Assembly: GCA_963082875.1 (NCBI GenBank) | Contig: OY720099.1 | Location: 1,488,001 to 1,552,000 of the forward strand | Length of the DNA stretch: 64,000 bases | DNA from: Corella eumyota | Lineage: Eukaryota > Chordata > Ascidiacea > Phlebobranchia > Corellidae | Direction of reading: 5' to 3' | Part shown: in pieces, positions 26,055-35,764 of the stretch | How the letters are laid out: each line of letters begins with the position of its first letter | Numbering within the stretch: position 1 is the first letter of the stretch | Notes under the pieces: generated by a model | The model's input: only the letters and a program-made list of their open reading frames with translations | What the model was told of the DNA's origin: nothing | The model's database searches: none | Translations under genes and position numbers: made by a program

Positions 26055-26275
26055 GATATAGATTTCAAAACTCTCTAACTTTTGTTTTATAGCAAATATT
26101 TAAGAAATGTTTTATCTTTAAATTTATTACAACAATTTGCCTTTATATCAATACAATATTTCAAATTTGGTATTTTGGCATAAATGTAATAAATTCGTCA
26201 TAACTTATACGATATTAAAAGTTTGTAAAAATTTGTTAAAAAACCGCACTTTTAATGGTTCTTACATATGCTTTA
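26055..26275 (-). repeat. Inverted diverged satellite monomer
   Basis: CTCTAACTTTTGTTTTATAG and AAATGTTTTATCTT are the reverse complement of the array's AAGATAAAACATTT..AAAACAAAAGTTTGAG block, followed by diverged matches through AAACCGCACTTTT. It extends the satellite superfamily to the edge of the hairpin cluster. Confidence 0.55.
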
Positions 26276-26586
26276 AGTAATTAATTTTTATCAATAAAAT
26301 AAAAATTTAACAATGTTAGTTTATTATTTACGCTTTTCTAACATAATGTATTGAATACAAATATACTTTATTGCATAAAACTTCCTAGATCGCTGCATTG
26401 TTGTGACCTAAATTCTATTGCTACATATTTTTTATAAGATTCTACTACAACTACCTTTTCAATATCAGCATTACAATTAGTCAGTCTTTGCTCACTCTAC
26501 AAACTCAGTTTTAGGCAAAAAAGTGACAATCTTACGCAAGCAAAATGTCATATTAAATTTAATGTTGATAATTTTAAGAATTTTGT

Positions 26587-26637
26587 GAAATTTATAAAAA
26601 ATAGGTTTTTAAAATTTGCCTGTTTCTTATAAGTTTC
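26587..26637 (+). ncRNA. Hairpin 1, family A
   Basis: GAAATTTATAAAAAATAGG pairs with CCTGTTTCTTATAAGTTTC at 18 of 19 positions (two G-U pairs on the plus strand) around a 13-nt loop. It is the best-paired stem of the cluster. Confidence 0.7.
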
Positions 26638-26786
26638 AAAAAATAAATTACTCGCCCAAAATACCCTTATGGTAAATTTGCATTAACTAATACCTATACC
26701 GCTTTAAATCTTCAAGGTTTTTATTGATAAGTTTGAAACGTAATACTACAAACGTAATGCTGCAGGTTTTTCAATATATATTATAA

Positions 26787-26834
26787 AACATGTTAAGATA
26801 GGCAGTCTAAAACACAGCCCTATTCAAGCATGTT
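26787..26834 (+). ncRNA. Hairpin 2, family B
   Basis: AACATGTTAAGATAGG pairs with CCTATTCAAGCATGTT with one 2x2 internal loop. An AU-rich lower stem (about 26775-26845) extends it. Plus-strand G-U pairs favour transcription from this strand. Confidence 0.65.
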
Positions 26835-26940
26835 CCTGTATATACATTGTAAATTTTTTTTTGCCAAACATATTATATAATATATATCTTGGCAAACTTT
26901 TCGTTCATAAACATAAGTTGAACATATTAAAAATATTGTT

Positions 26941-26991
26941 AAACTTGCACACAACAGGTTTTGAACATTAAGGCCTGTTCCAAGCAAGTTT
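26941..26991 (+). ncRNA. Hairpin 3, family A
   Basis: AAACTTGC/GCAAGTTT and AACAGG/CCTGTT form two helices separated by a 4x4 internal loop. ATATT/AATAT below gives a lower stem. Confidence 0.65.
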
Positions 26992-27108
26992 CAAAATATC
27001 TCCAATTTTTGTAAGTTAAAATTTGAACTTAAATCATAAAAAATATATTTTAAAACTTAAACTAAAATGTTCATCAATCTTAATGTTGAATGTTTAAATA
27101 TTTTCATA

Positions 27109-27162
27109 GGACTTGTTAAAAACAGTCGATCGTCTAAATAACGCCTGTTCTATACAAGTTCC
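27109..27162 (+). ncRNA. Hairpin 4, diverged family A
   Basis: GGACTTGT/ACAAGTTCC (one bulge) and AACAG/CTGTT helices, with ATTTT/AAAAT below. Shares the CCTGTTC 3' arm start with family A. Confidence 0.55.
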
Positions 27163-27256
27163 ATTAAAATGTATAAAAAAAATACTTGGCAAATGATATC
27201 TACTTAATGCTCAGTATAATGTAATTTAGACTTGATGTAACATCAAAAATATTTGC

Positions 27257-27305
27257 AAACTTACAAAAAACAAGAATTAACAATTTGCCTGTTTCTTATA
27301 AGTTT
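27257..27305 (+). ncRNA. Hairpin 5, family A
   Basis: AAACTTACAAAAAACAAG opposite CCTGTTTCTTATAAGTTT, with an ATATTT/GAAATAT lower stem reaching 27249-27312. It lies in a segment duplicated at 29.2 kb (hairpin 14). Confidence 0.65.
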
Positions 27306-27397
27306 CGAAATATAATCGATCAAAAAAATTAAAACCACCTTAAAAAGAAATATACACTAGCTTGTAGGTTTTGGTGATATTTCGATATATATTTTAA

Positions 27398-27445
27398 AAC
27401 ATGTTGAGACAGACAGATTAATACACAGCACTATCCAAACATGTT
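27398..27445 (+). ncRNA. Hairpin 6, family B
   Basis: AACATGTTGAGACAG opposite CTATCCAAACATGTT, flanked by GATATATATTTT on the left and CAGTACATACAT on the right. Its duplicate is hairpin 15. Confidence 0.6.
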
Positions 27446-27582
27446 CCAGTACATACATCTCTCAATCACCTCGAACGACATTACCACTTTTGAATAAACT
27501 ATCTTGGTTACGAAAAAACACTTTTAAAAATATAACAAAATCGATTTAATAAATCACAGTTGATTATATCAAAAATATCGTT

Positions 27583-27633
27583 AAACTTGCAAAAAGCAGG
27601 CGGTATTGATAAAGGCCTGTTTCAAGCAAGTTT
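27583..27633 (+). ncRNA. Hairpin 7, family A
   Basis: AAACTTGCAAAAAGCAGG opposite CCTGTTTCAAGCAAGTTT; the outer 8 bp are perfect, a short internal loop follows, then a 7-bp upper helix. Confidence 0.65.
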
Positions 27634-27716
27634 CAATATATAGTTGATCAAAATACTTAAATATAATATAAGTTAGTCCATATAACTATACGATGTTAAT
27701 AATGTTTATATTTTAA

Positions 27717-27763
27717 AACATATTAGTAATGACAATCACCTAACAGCCCTTACCAAATATGTT
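27717..27763 (+). ncRNA. Hairpin 8, family C
   Basis: AACATATT/AATATGTT plus GTAA/TTAC helices. GTTTATA/TATAAAC below extends the stem to about 27704-27776, giving a ~73-nt hairpin. Confidence 0.65.
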
Positions 27764-28115
27764 CCAATATATAAACACTTTTGTAGTGTAAAGCAATGGT
27801 TTAAAAGATTGCCTTTTTTCATTTTTTATCTTTTATCCTTCAAGGTTTGGCTCGAATGTAAACAAATGGAACGACAACTGTGTCACGTGACCATTATTTG
27901 ATTCGATAGCCAGAAGAAATCTTTAAAAAGCTGTTTACTAAGTTGCCTGAAAAAAAAAAAGAAATGATTAAATTTCTCACAATTCTATAAGCATGGTGTT
28001 AATATCGCAGAAATATTAAATAATGAAACACCTAATTTTATGCCATAAGTATTAATGATATTTGCAAAGATTTATATTTGTTCTGGTAATTGTTGAAACT
28101 ATCAAAAACATTGTC

Positions 28116-28166
28116 AAACTTGCAAAGGACAAGCTGTATTAATCAAGGCCTGTTCCAGGCAAGTTT
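28116..28166 (+). ncRNA. Hairpin 9, family A
   Basis: AAACTTGCAAAGGACAAG opposite CCTGTTCCAGGCAAGTTT; lower 8 bp perfect, upper helix GGACA/TGTTCC with one G-U. Confidence 0.65.
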
Positions 28167-28369
28167 CGGAATATAATTGACCAAAACAATTTTTATTTAA
28201 GTAAATGTTCATCAACTTAGTTGGTAACTGTTTAAAAGACATCACACCTTATTTTATTTGCAAATCTGCCTACCAAAGCTTTTCTTAGTATAAAAACTTA
28301 CTTAAACATATTTTTATATAATTATTGCACTATCTCATTATATAGTTGATCATAACGTTTATATTTAAG

Positions 28370-28417
28370 AACATATTAGTAACGGCAAATTGTTAATCAG
28401 CCTTTACCAAATATGTT
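28370..28417 (+). ncRNA. Hairpin 10, family C
   Basis: AACATATT/AATATGTT and GTAA/TTAC helices with a GGC/GCC closing pair set near the loop. Confidence 0.6.
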
Positions 28418-28689
28418 CCACTACATAAACGTTCTGTTATAATTATATCAACTTGTATACCCATTATATAGGTCATTTGTATAAGAAAAAATGCATATAC
28501 TTAAACCTTTTTTTAGTTTTAACTTGAACCTTTGGTCAAATGTAAACAATTAAGCTTCCATCATTATCTATTGTGTTATCACGTGATCTAATTGTTTGAT
28601 TACGTGTCTATTGTTAAAGGTGAGAAAAAATAAATTCATTTTTTTGTTGTTTTGAACTTGGCGTAGCTGGAGGTAAAACAATTTAAAAC

Positions 28690-28748
28690 TTTTTCTTTGC
28701 TGACTGTACACCTTTAGATTTTTTCTTTGCTGACTGTACACCTTTAGA
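28690..28748. repeat. ~29-bp unit, two tandem copies
   Basis: TTTTCTTTGCTGACTGTACA followed by CCTTTAGA occurs twice in tandem without change; recent local duplication in a spacer of the hairpin cluster. Confidence 0.85.
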
Positions 28749-28867
28749 AGTACATACAAAGGTTTAAATTTTAAAGGCTTGAATTTATAAAAAAAAGATT
28801 TATACATTTAAATTGATAAATATTTTTTTTAAAGAATTTAAAGATGATTTTTTAATTCATATTTTAA

Positions 28868-28915
28868 AACATGTTAAATACGGCAGGCTTTCATTCAGCC
28901 CTATTCAAGCATGTT
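28868..28915 (+). ncRNA. Hairpin 11, family B
   Basis: AACATGTTAAATACGG opposite CCTATTCAAGCATGTT with one bulged C; loop CAGGCTTTCATTCAGC. Confidence 0.6.
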
Positions 28916-29000
28916 CCATTATATAAATCTAAACATAAACACCCTTTATATATAAATATAGAAAGTTTTCACATTTGTTGAGAATATCAAAAATATTGTT

Positions 29001-29051
29001 AAACTTGCAATGAGCAGGCTTTAAACCTTCAGGCCTGTTCCAAACAAGTTT
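29001..29051 (+). ncRNA. Hairpin 12, family A
   Basis: AAACTTGCAATGAGCAGG opposite CCTGTTCCAAACAAGTTT, with an AATATT/AAATATT lower stem (28992-29060). Confidence 0.65.
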
Positions 29052-29131
29052 CGAAATATTCTTGAAAAGTTTTTAATCATTTTAATAAATATTTTACAAT
29101 TTCAACGATGTAAACTAAGTTTATATTTTAA

Positions 29132-29179
29132 AACATATTAGTAATGACAATTAACTCAACAGCCCTTACCAAATATGTT
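29132..29179 (+). ncRNA. Hairpin 13, family C
   Basis: Nearly identical to hairpin 8 in both arms (AACATATTAGTAATGACAA, CAGCCCTTACCAAATATGTT); the loop differs. Confidence 0.65.
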
Positions 29180-29237
29180 CCATTATATAAAGTTGATTAA
29201 TATGATCTTGACTTGATGTTATATCAAAAATATTTGC

Positions 29238-29286
29238 AAACTTAGAAAAAACAAGAATTAACAATTTGCCTGTTTCTTATAAGTTT
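29238..29286 (+). ncRNA. Hairpin 14, family A (duplicate of hairpin 5)
   Basis: Arms AAACTTAGAAAAAACAAG and CCTGTTTCTTATAAGTTT; one base differs from hairpin 5 in the 5' arm. Confidence 0.65.
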
Positions 29287-29378
29287 CGAAATATAATCGA
29301 TCAAAAAAATTAAAACCACCTTAAAAAGAAATATACACTAGCTTGTAGGTTTTGGTGATATTTTGATATATATTTTAA

Positions 29379-29426
29379 AACATGTTGAGATAGACAGATT
29401 AATAAACAGTCCTATCCAAGCATGTT
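29379..29426 (+). ncRNA. Hairpin 15, family B (duplicate of hairpin 6)
   Basis: AACATGTTGAGATAG opposite CTATCCAAGCATGTT. Compared with hairpin 6 it has T for C in GAGATAG and G for A in AAGCATG. The first restores a pair (T-A replacing a C-A mismatch); the second turns a T-A pair into a T-G wobble, so pairing is kept. Confidence 0.65.
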
Positions 29427-29570
29427 CCAGTACATACATCTCTCAATCACCTCGAACTGTATTTCCTTATTGCCCGTTCAATTGACTAGCTAGTTTTTAT
29501 CTACCAAGTTTAAAAGTTTTACATTTGTTAATATTAAATTTATTGTAAAGATAATATTAAATTTATTGTA

Positions 29571-29621
29571 AAATTTGCACAAAACAGGTTTTCAATCTAT
29601 GGGCCTGTATTAAGCAAGTTT
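29571..29621 (+). ncRNA. Hairpin 16, family A
   Basis: AAATTTGCACAAAACAGG opposite CCTGTATTAAGCAAGTTT; T-G wobble at the fourth pair on the plus strand. Confidence 0.6.
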
Positions 29622-29749
29622 CATAATAAATTTAACTGAAATTTTTTTTAATTAATATTTTTAGTAACAACTTTTTAAAAACGTTTTACAAATATTATTT
29701 AATAAATTTATTGCCAAATTTTACGATGTTTTTAATGTTTATGTTTAAA

Positions 29750-29797
29750 AACATATTAGTAATGACCGTTTACTCAACAGCCCTTACTATATATGTT
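29750..29797 (+). ncRNA. Hairpin 17, family C
   Basis: AACATATTAGTAATGACCG opposite CCCTTACTATATATGTT; last recognisable hairpin of the cluster. Confidence 0.6.
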
Positions 29798-29810
29798 CCA
29801 ATACATTAAA

Positions 29811-31441
29811 ACATTTGATTTGATTTTCGAAACGAGGTTTGTCCTTATATACTCAAAATTCCACAATAGATTTTTTCTAAGTTTGTATTTTATCGGGTCT
29901 AAATTTGGAGCCAAAATTAAAATATGTATTCTTATCTAATATAGTTTGTGTATTATCAGTAAAAATGTAAGGTATTTTATCTATGGCGCTAAAGTGTATA
30001 CAATAAACACAATGATAATAAATTTTAGAAAGTCATTAAGTTGATAAAACTAATTTTGCTATATGGTAAAAAATATTATAAACACATTTTATGATTTATT
30101 ATATTCAAATTTTAATAAAATGCATTGTCGAATAAAGGTTAAGGTTATACTTTTGCAGGTGTGCATACCTGCCTATGTTTTGTAATAAACAAAGATTTTT
30201 ATCTAATTAAACATTTTTGCAAGTCTTTAGATGTTTCAATTTGAAATACTTGTAATTTAAAATCTATGTTAATATCATCGACCGAATATAATAGCATCGA
30301 CCAAATAAAGAACGGCAAATAAGTATACATTTCAATTCAAGGTTGAAAATAAGTTCAAATCACAGAATAAAGCAACGGATTTTGCTTTTATACGCCTGGT
30401 TGGTTGTTAAGATATTGCTCAAGGCTACAAATACTAAATTTAAACTTAAACTCAATGTTGATCGACCACTATTACGTGAATGCAATCCGCCACAGACATT
30501 TTTATTTTTATCACAAATGAATACCTATGCTGGTTTATATGTATTGATTTTGTAATTATTGTTATTATTTTTGTGCCGAATCCTTTATGTAATAATATTT
30601 ATATTAAAGAAAAACAACATCAGTTACGCAACGAAATTTCGATTAATTTAAATTACAGTTAAGTTCGTGTAATTGCTTTTAATTTGTATGTTTTAAGTTT
30701 AAATATTCTTGGAAATCAATTATTTATTTTGGGAGTCAAAATTTTGCAGAATTTCGACTACGAATTCTTTAAATTAATCTCGCAAACTTAACCGGAATTT
30801 GTCAACAAATTAACGACTTATTTTTCGAGCAAAATATTTTTAACGTTACAATTTTTAACGTTACATATTCAAGGAATTGTATCATTTAGTCGAATATTTT
30901 AAAGGTATTTTAGGCCTAAATAGTCTCGGGTAATTAGCAATAAAAATGGTAAAAATCAGCGCCGTGAAATTGTCTAAATATTCAACAACAGAAAAATTGT
31001 TAATTTCGCCAACGAAATGACGAAAAATGTGAAATGCTCGCTCGCTTTTTTTAGAACATCTCGAAAAAGGCAGCCTACGTCAACCTTACCACTCTGAGAG
31101 ATAGTTACACAGCATGTTTAGGAATTCGTGCCTTTATTGTTATTTTAGTCGAAACTTCGGTACACAGGTAGACAAGTGTAGCATTTAGGGCTAAATTATA
31201 GTTATTACCGGTTTAACTCAAGATTTATTGGACTTGCATTGGTATTTCGAAATAGATAGAAATCTTTATATCAATAAAAATTATCACAAGTGCAAGCAAA
31301 ATCGTATTAATATCTTTCATTATTTTATTAAGGCAAATTAAACAGTTTGTAAAAAATAGGGAACAATTTATAGTAATGGCCAAAAACTTTGGTTTAATTT
31401 GATTCGGACAAGTTAAACTTGTAAACTAGTTCAACTTGAAG
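29811..31441. other. Intergenic, no gene recognised
   Basis: AT-rich. Short plus-strand frames at 30343-30662 lack any family signal. A GC-richer patch at about 31000-31120 could hold the promoter or an upstream exon of the C2 gene. A small inverted repeat GCAGGT/ACCTGC lies near 30157-30174. Confidence 0.5.
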
Positions 31442-34400
31442 ATGGGGCTTTCAAAGATGGCCATGCTAGACCGTTCAATGTTGAGTTTTGTCGATCCGCT
31501 GGGTCCAAAACAAATAATAGACCGACAGTCATTAGTTGAACTACCTTCAGGATTTCTAAAGGTGATATTTGTTAAGTTCTATTATGCATTTTCGCTCATG
31601 TGTTAAGGGTCAGACGCGTATTGATCCAAAGAAATATCTTGCACAACACTATTAAAAATTGTTGTCGTTTTAAACACTTAAAATCCAGGATCTTATATCA
31701 TTAACCGCTTTTAAAGTACGCCCCATAACATATACGTCATTTTATATACGTCGTTTAGGTTTTAAATTATTTAAAACACAGAGCATTTTTCTCCTATATA
31801 TAGTGCTGATTAGATTTCGATACCTTATTAAAAATGTCTATTATTACCTTGTGACTTATAATATTGATTACATTTAAATTTTGAGTGTTGTTAGTTCAAT
31901 TTCGAAGTTCGTGGGATATAATCCCATGACGCGACATCTATGCTTTGCTATTTTTATGCATAGGTGGTTTGCAGATCATTATCATTTATTGTCACAGTAT
32001 AAGCTTGCACAGTTCGAAAAACATGTTTTATTCATGATATAGAACAACCGAAAAAAAAACACATTTCTCTAAACGGTTTTAAATTTATGTAATTGCTGTG
32101 TGATTGATTTTTCGTGACCTTTACAAAATTAAAAAATAAATCTAACTTGTTTAAATTATAATAACATCACAGTTCAAATGAAATGAAATTAAAGGTTTAT
32201 TTTTAACAACAACTAGTGGTAAATTAAACATTTTTTGGGCAATATAATTAGGCCTAAAAGCTGTTAAATTAGGTTTTATTTTAAGGCCCATTCCTAGTAA
32301 ATTTGTGAAGTTATTTAAGCATTCAGAAACGTTATTGCAGGCTTTTAGAGTGTAAATTATTTATGGGTTTAAAATTTAACTTTTTTATGTCAAAATCGAT
32401 GAAATAGCTATAAAAAATGCATTAGAAGCTGAAAAGTGGTTTTATTAAATAAAATTAATTTATTTAAGTAAATATTGGTTTTAAATTTAAGGTAATTTAA
32501 AAAGAATTTGACAAGTCATTTCATCTTTTAAATCTAATTTTCCTTTTTTTGAATAATTTAAATTTAATTTTTTTAACTTAACTTATTTTACAAAAATCAA
32601 TATTTAAATTAATTTTGCATATGTGTAAAAATATCAATGGTTAAACCCCGGGTTTATAATGTTACCTAATGCAGTTTTTGTATGCTAATTAACGACAAGC
32701 AAACACGGCCCCGAAAATCCCCTTACCGCTTTACAAGAGCAAAAAATTTTTCTCTATTTTCTGCTTGAATAATCTTTTGTTTTTTTATAGGTTAAAATTT
32801 CGAAGGAGTCAAATAAATTTCTAGTCGAAATTCTAGACTTTAAAAACGATGTGAAATCGCACGAAAAGTTAAATATACGTGAGTAGAAATTTTAGGGTTA
32901 ATTGATTCAACTTTTCGAAATTAATCTGATATTTTAACAACCCAAAAATATTTATATATGTTGCATACCAAGTAATGTTTACAGAAGTCTAATCTTTTAT
33001 AAACATATAAACATTACTTTGTTATAGGGCCACACTTGAAATTATAACTTAATAAATTTAACGACTAATTAATTAGACCTTAATTTGTTAAATTAGCTTT
33101 AAATTACAATATTTTAAACAAAACATATAAACCCTGCTGTCCATACGACATATATTGTACTATTACATTGCATTTTTTGTGATATTTTTTATGAAATTTT
33201 TTTTTACTTAGAACTGTCATCCAAATCCTATCTTGCGATCGGGGATTTATTAATAGAGGGCAGAGAAAATGGAGATTCGACGATTTACGAGTTTGATTCG
33301 CTTAACTTGAACACAAAACGAAATAGAGAAATAACAACTGTATTACAAGTGAGTTAACTTGTCAAATAAAATGCATTAAATAAAGCAAGCTTACAGTATA
33401 AATATTATCAAATAAACCCAATTAGAAGCCAAGTAACAACCAATACGTAAAAATCCATTTTTTCTAGTTTTTATGTGGCCACAATAAGCAAAAAATCGAA
33501 CATTTTTTTGTATATATCTTTATCCTCGATGTGGGAAAGTCGAATGCGCGACTTAAACATAGAGTAACATAAGTTACTCCGACCCAGTCTCGAGTTGCCT
33601 GTGGCAGTTTAGGATATTATAAATAGTAATTGCCCGGTAATTATGCTGCTGATTAAGTGCTGGCTCAGCGAAAGTTTATACCCGTTATAGCGCCTTACTA
33701 AACGGCGCTACAGCATGAGATCAGTGGGGATTGAACCCACGACCTCATGGATTATTTGAACATTTTGCACCTTTAAGCTGACTTGACTCCATAACTTTCC
33801 GTGAAAATTTCAATCTCAAAAAATAAAATATATTGATATATAATTTAGAATTTAGTTTTTAGACAAGAAAATTAATTAAACCAAATACCGTTACGCTTTT
33901 TTAACTTTCAGATGTGTATTTATGTTTGGCCGAATGCTTACAAGAACAAAATATTCATGGGACTTGTTCATATCGCGATCGACGAACTTTTTGAGAAGTC
34001 GAAAGCCAAGGACAAAGAAATTAATGCCTGGTATAAGGTATAAGAGATTTTCGATTATGTATTCGATTGTTACTTTATCCACTCAAGAAAATAAAGTATA
34101 ATTTAGTAATATGTTATGTTTAAATGTTGTATTTAGCAGTCAAGTTGTTTAAACATTGGTATATTAATTTTTTTATGTTTGGTTGAAAATAGATTTGTTT
34201 TTTTAGATTTTTCCAAGATCAGCTTTTATTGCGGGCTGTCCAATTGCTGACGTCACTCCCCACTGCATAAGCGACCAATTTCCATCGATAACCACAATTA
34301 AAAAATCTAAAACTTGCCCCAGTCTAAAAATATCTGCAAAAAAAGCCACAGAAAACTCGCTTAAATTACCAAAATCCCCGAAAAAACAAATGTTTGCTAA

Positions 34401-35760
34401 GCGAGTGAATACAGTGAGGATGACGCAGTCGTTTTTGAAACTCGTGCAACGTCGGAAGAGCGAGATTCCTCCTTCCAGAATCCCCGTCGTCGGAGTAGAT
34501 TTTGGAGTTAACTCCCTCTCCACCTCTTCCGTAGATGTCGGATACGGGACGAGTAGCAGCAGCTCCGGACCTACAACAGCTCCTCCTCAATCGATCCGAA
34601 TGATGGGTGCAAGAAGATCAACTCTTCCCGGAAAGATTTTCCGGAGGTTTTCAATGATAACTACCCAGAACTTTAAAGACAAAAGTCGTCGCAATTCAAG
34701 TTGGGGTGGAACAGGGAAATCCCCATTACGTCAGTTTAGAAGGACAGAAGAAGTCGTAGCCCCCGAGTCTCCGTGGTTTGAAACACCGGATTCGAGCAAA
34801 CAAAAAGAACATAGCCCAAAAAAACAAGTTTTTACATTTCCAGAGCTAAATTTTAGCCCAAAAATTTCACCCCGAAGCAGTGAAACTATCAGCGAAGCTT
34901 CAAACGAGCATTTAAAAGATTTACCGAAGCAGAAAAGCGTCGAACTTTCTAACGAATATAAGGTGCTTCCCCCGATCCGATCAAGCAGTGTTTCCGTCGT
35001 AAAAACGGCGAAAATTGTGACAGCTTTTCAGCGTAAATCAAAAAGCGCGACGGTGCAAAACAAGGAACACAAAGGAACCCTTAAACTGCTCGGTCGATCG
35101 TCGATTCTTAAATTTAACATGCAATCTTCGAAAGAAACCAATGCAGTTGACAATTGCAATGATAATGTATACGACGTGCTTTTATCTTTGAAAACTCTAC
35201 CCGCTAAGTCTGAAAAAACATCGAATTCCGGTAGCTCAAGTGGCAGCGCCGTTTCAGTTAACATCACGACAGCTGAAATTCAACCTTCAACTACAGATGT
35301 AAGCCCGATTTCTTCAGAAATATCCATGGATAAAAATAAAAACTTCAAAGTCATGAATAAATTACAGCCTAAGAAAGAGAATTCAACACCAAAGGTTACG
35401 ATTCAAAGTGGAAATCAAAATAGGAATAATAACACTCAGATTCCGAAGCAATTTAACAAGAGGCTTCGCTATTCCTTGTCACATAAGCGAAGCACTTTAC
35501 TGAACAATAAAAATTCGTCAATCGAGTCATCTACGTCATCTTCAGACCGCGGGAATACGTCATCATTCGATCAAGACAACGTCTCGATGACGGATCAAAT
35601 TCTAGAGAATTCTTTAACGAAAAACGACTTGATTCAAATAAAAACTGTAAAACAAATACTTTTACCAGTTACCCAATGCGAGAGCGACGATGAATATTTA
35701 ACATGTGATGAACTGATGGCGTCGTTTGAAAACTTAACTGTTTGCGATAAAAAAATTTAA
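31442..35760 (+). CDS. RIM-like C2-domain protein with long Ser-rich tail
   Basis: Reconstructed exons: 31442-31561, 32791-32878, 33212-33348, 33912-34037 and 34207-35760; phases close to give 674 aa. Residues about 36-165 read as one C2 domain: an opening strand SGFLKVKISKESNKFLVEIL, then VLQMCIYVWPNAYKNKIFMG, a HIAIDEL strand and NAWYKIFPRS. The FMG..I.LDEL...WYK.FP pattern is characteristic of the C-terminal C2 (C2B) domain of RIM active-zone scaffold proteins (family knowledge), which does not bind calcium, but identity is low. The remaining ~510 aa are Ser/Lys-rich, low complexity and probably disordered, ending NLTVCDKKI. The stop codon overlaps an AATAAA polyadenylation signal (35759-35764). 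An upstream coding exon is possible because CTAG|TTCAAC just before the ATG could be an acceptor. It could also be another C2 family; a synaptic role is inferred only. Confidence 0.7.
33505..33752 (-). mobile_element. tRNA-derived SINE, 5'-truncated copy
   Basis: Reverse complement of the body of the SINE at 41.8 kb: GAGGTCGTGGGTTCAATCCC (B box), CTGAGCCAGCACTTAATCAG, CTCGAGACTGGGTCGGAG, ending CACATCGAGGATAAAG. It lies in an intron of the C2 gene and lacks the A-box end. Confidence 0.85.
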
Positions 35761-35764
35761 TAAA
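35759..35764 (+). terminator. Polyadenylation signal of the C2 gene
   Basis: AATAAA overlaps the TAA stop codon (35758-35760), implying a very short 3' UTR. Confidence 0.6.

Larger units (their letters stand above)
26575..29810 (+). ncRNA. Cluster of 17 microRNA-like hairpins (three families)
   Basis: Within 3.2 kb I find 17 inverted repeats of about 48-54 nt (core stem), each with ~20-nt arms and a 10-20-nt loop, many with an extra AU-rich lower stem. Three families are visible. A: 5' arm AAACTTGCNNNNANCAGG, 3' arm CCTGTTCCAAGCAAGTTTC. B: AACATGTTNAGATAGGC with CCTATTCAAGCATGTTCC. C: AACATATTAGTAATGAC with CCTTACCAAATATGTTCC. Order left to right: A B A A A B A C A C B A C A B A C, mostly 105-255 bp apart. 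The arms are far better conserved than loops and spacers, and loop changes do not disturb pairing. This is the pattern of a polycistronic miRNA cluster grown by tandem duplication; ascidians are known for dense lineage-specific miRNA clusters. Strand is uncertain because both strands fold; plus is preferred since 5' arms would begin with U. I cannot match a miRBase name. Confidence 0.7.

Noticed and set aside
28568-28807. Minus-strand 79-residue frame with a repeated KVYSQQRKN motif
   Set aside because: The peptide repeat only mirrors a 29-bp tandem duplication in a hairpin-cluster spacer; no coding support.
26575-29810. Hairpin cluster as a family of MITEs
   Set aside because: The copies are short, clustered, ordered and arm-conserved, without terminal inverted repeats or target duplications; still, dispersion elsewhere in the genome could not be tested here.
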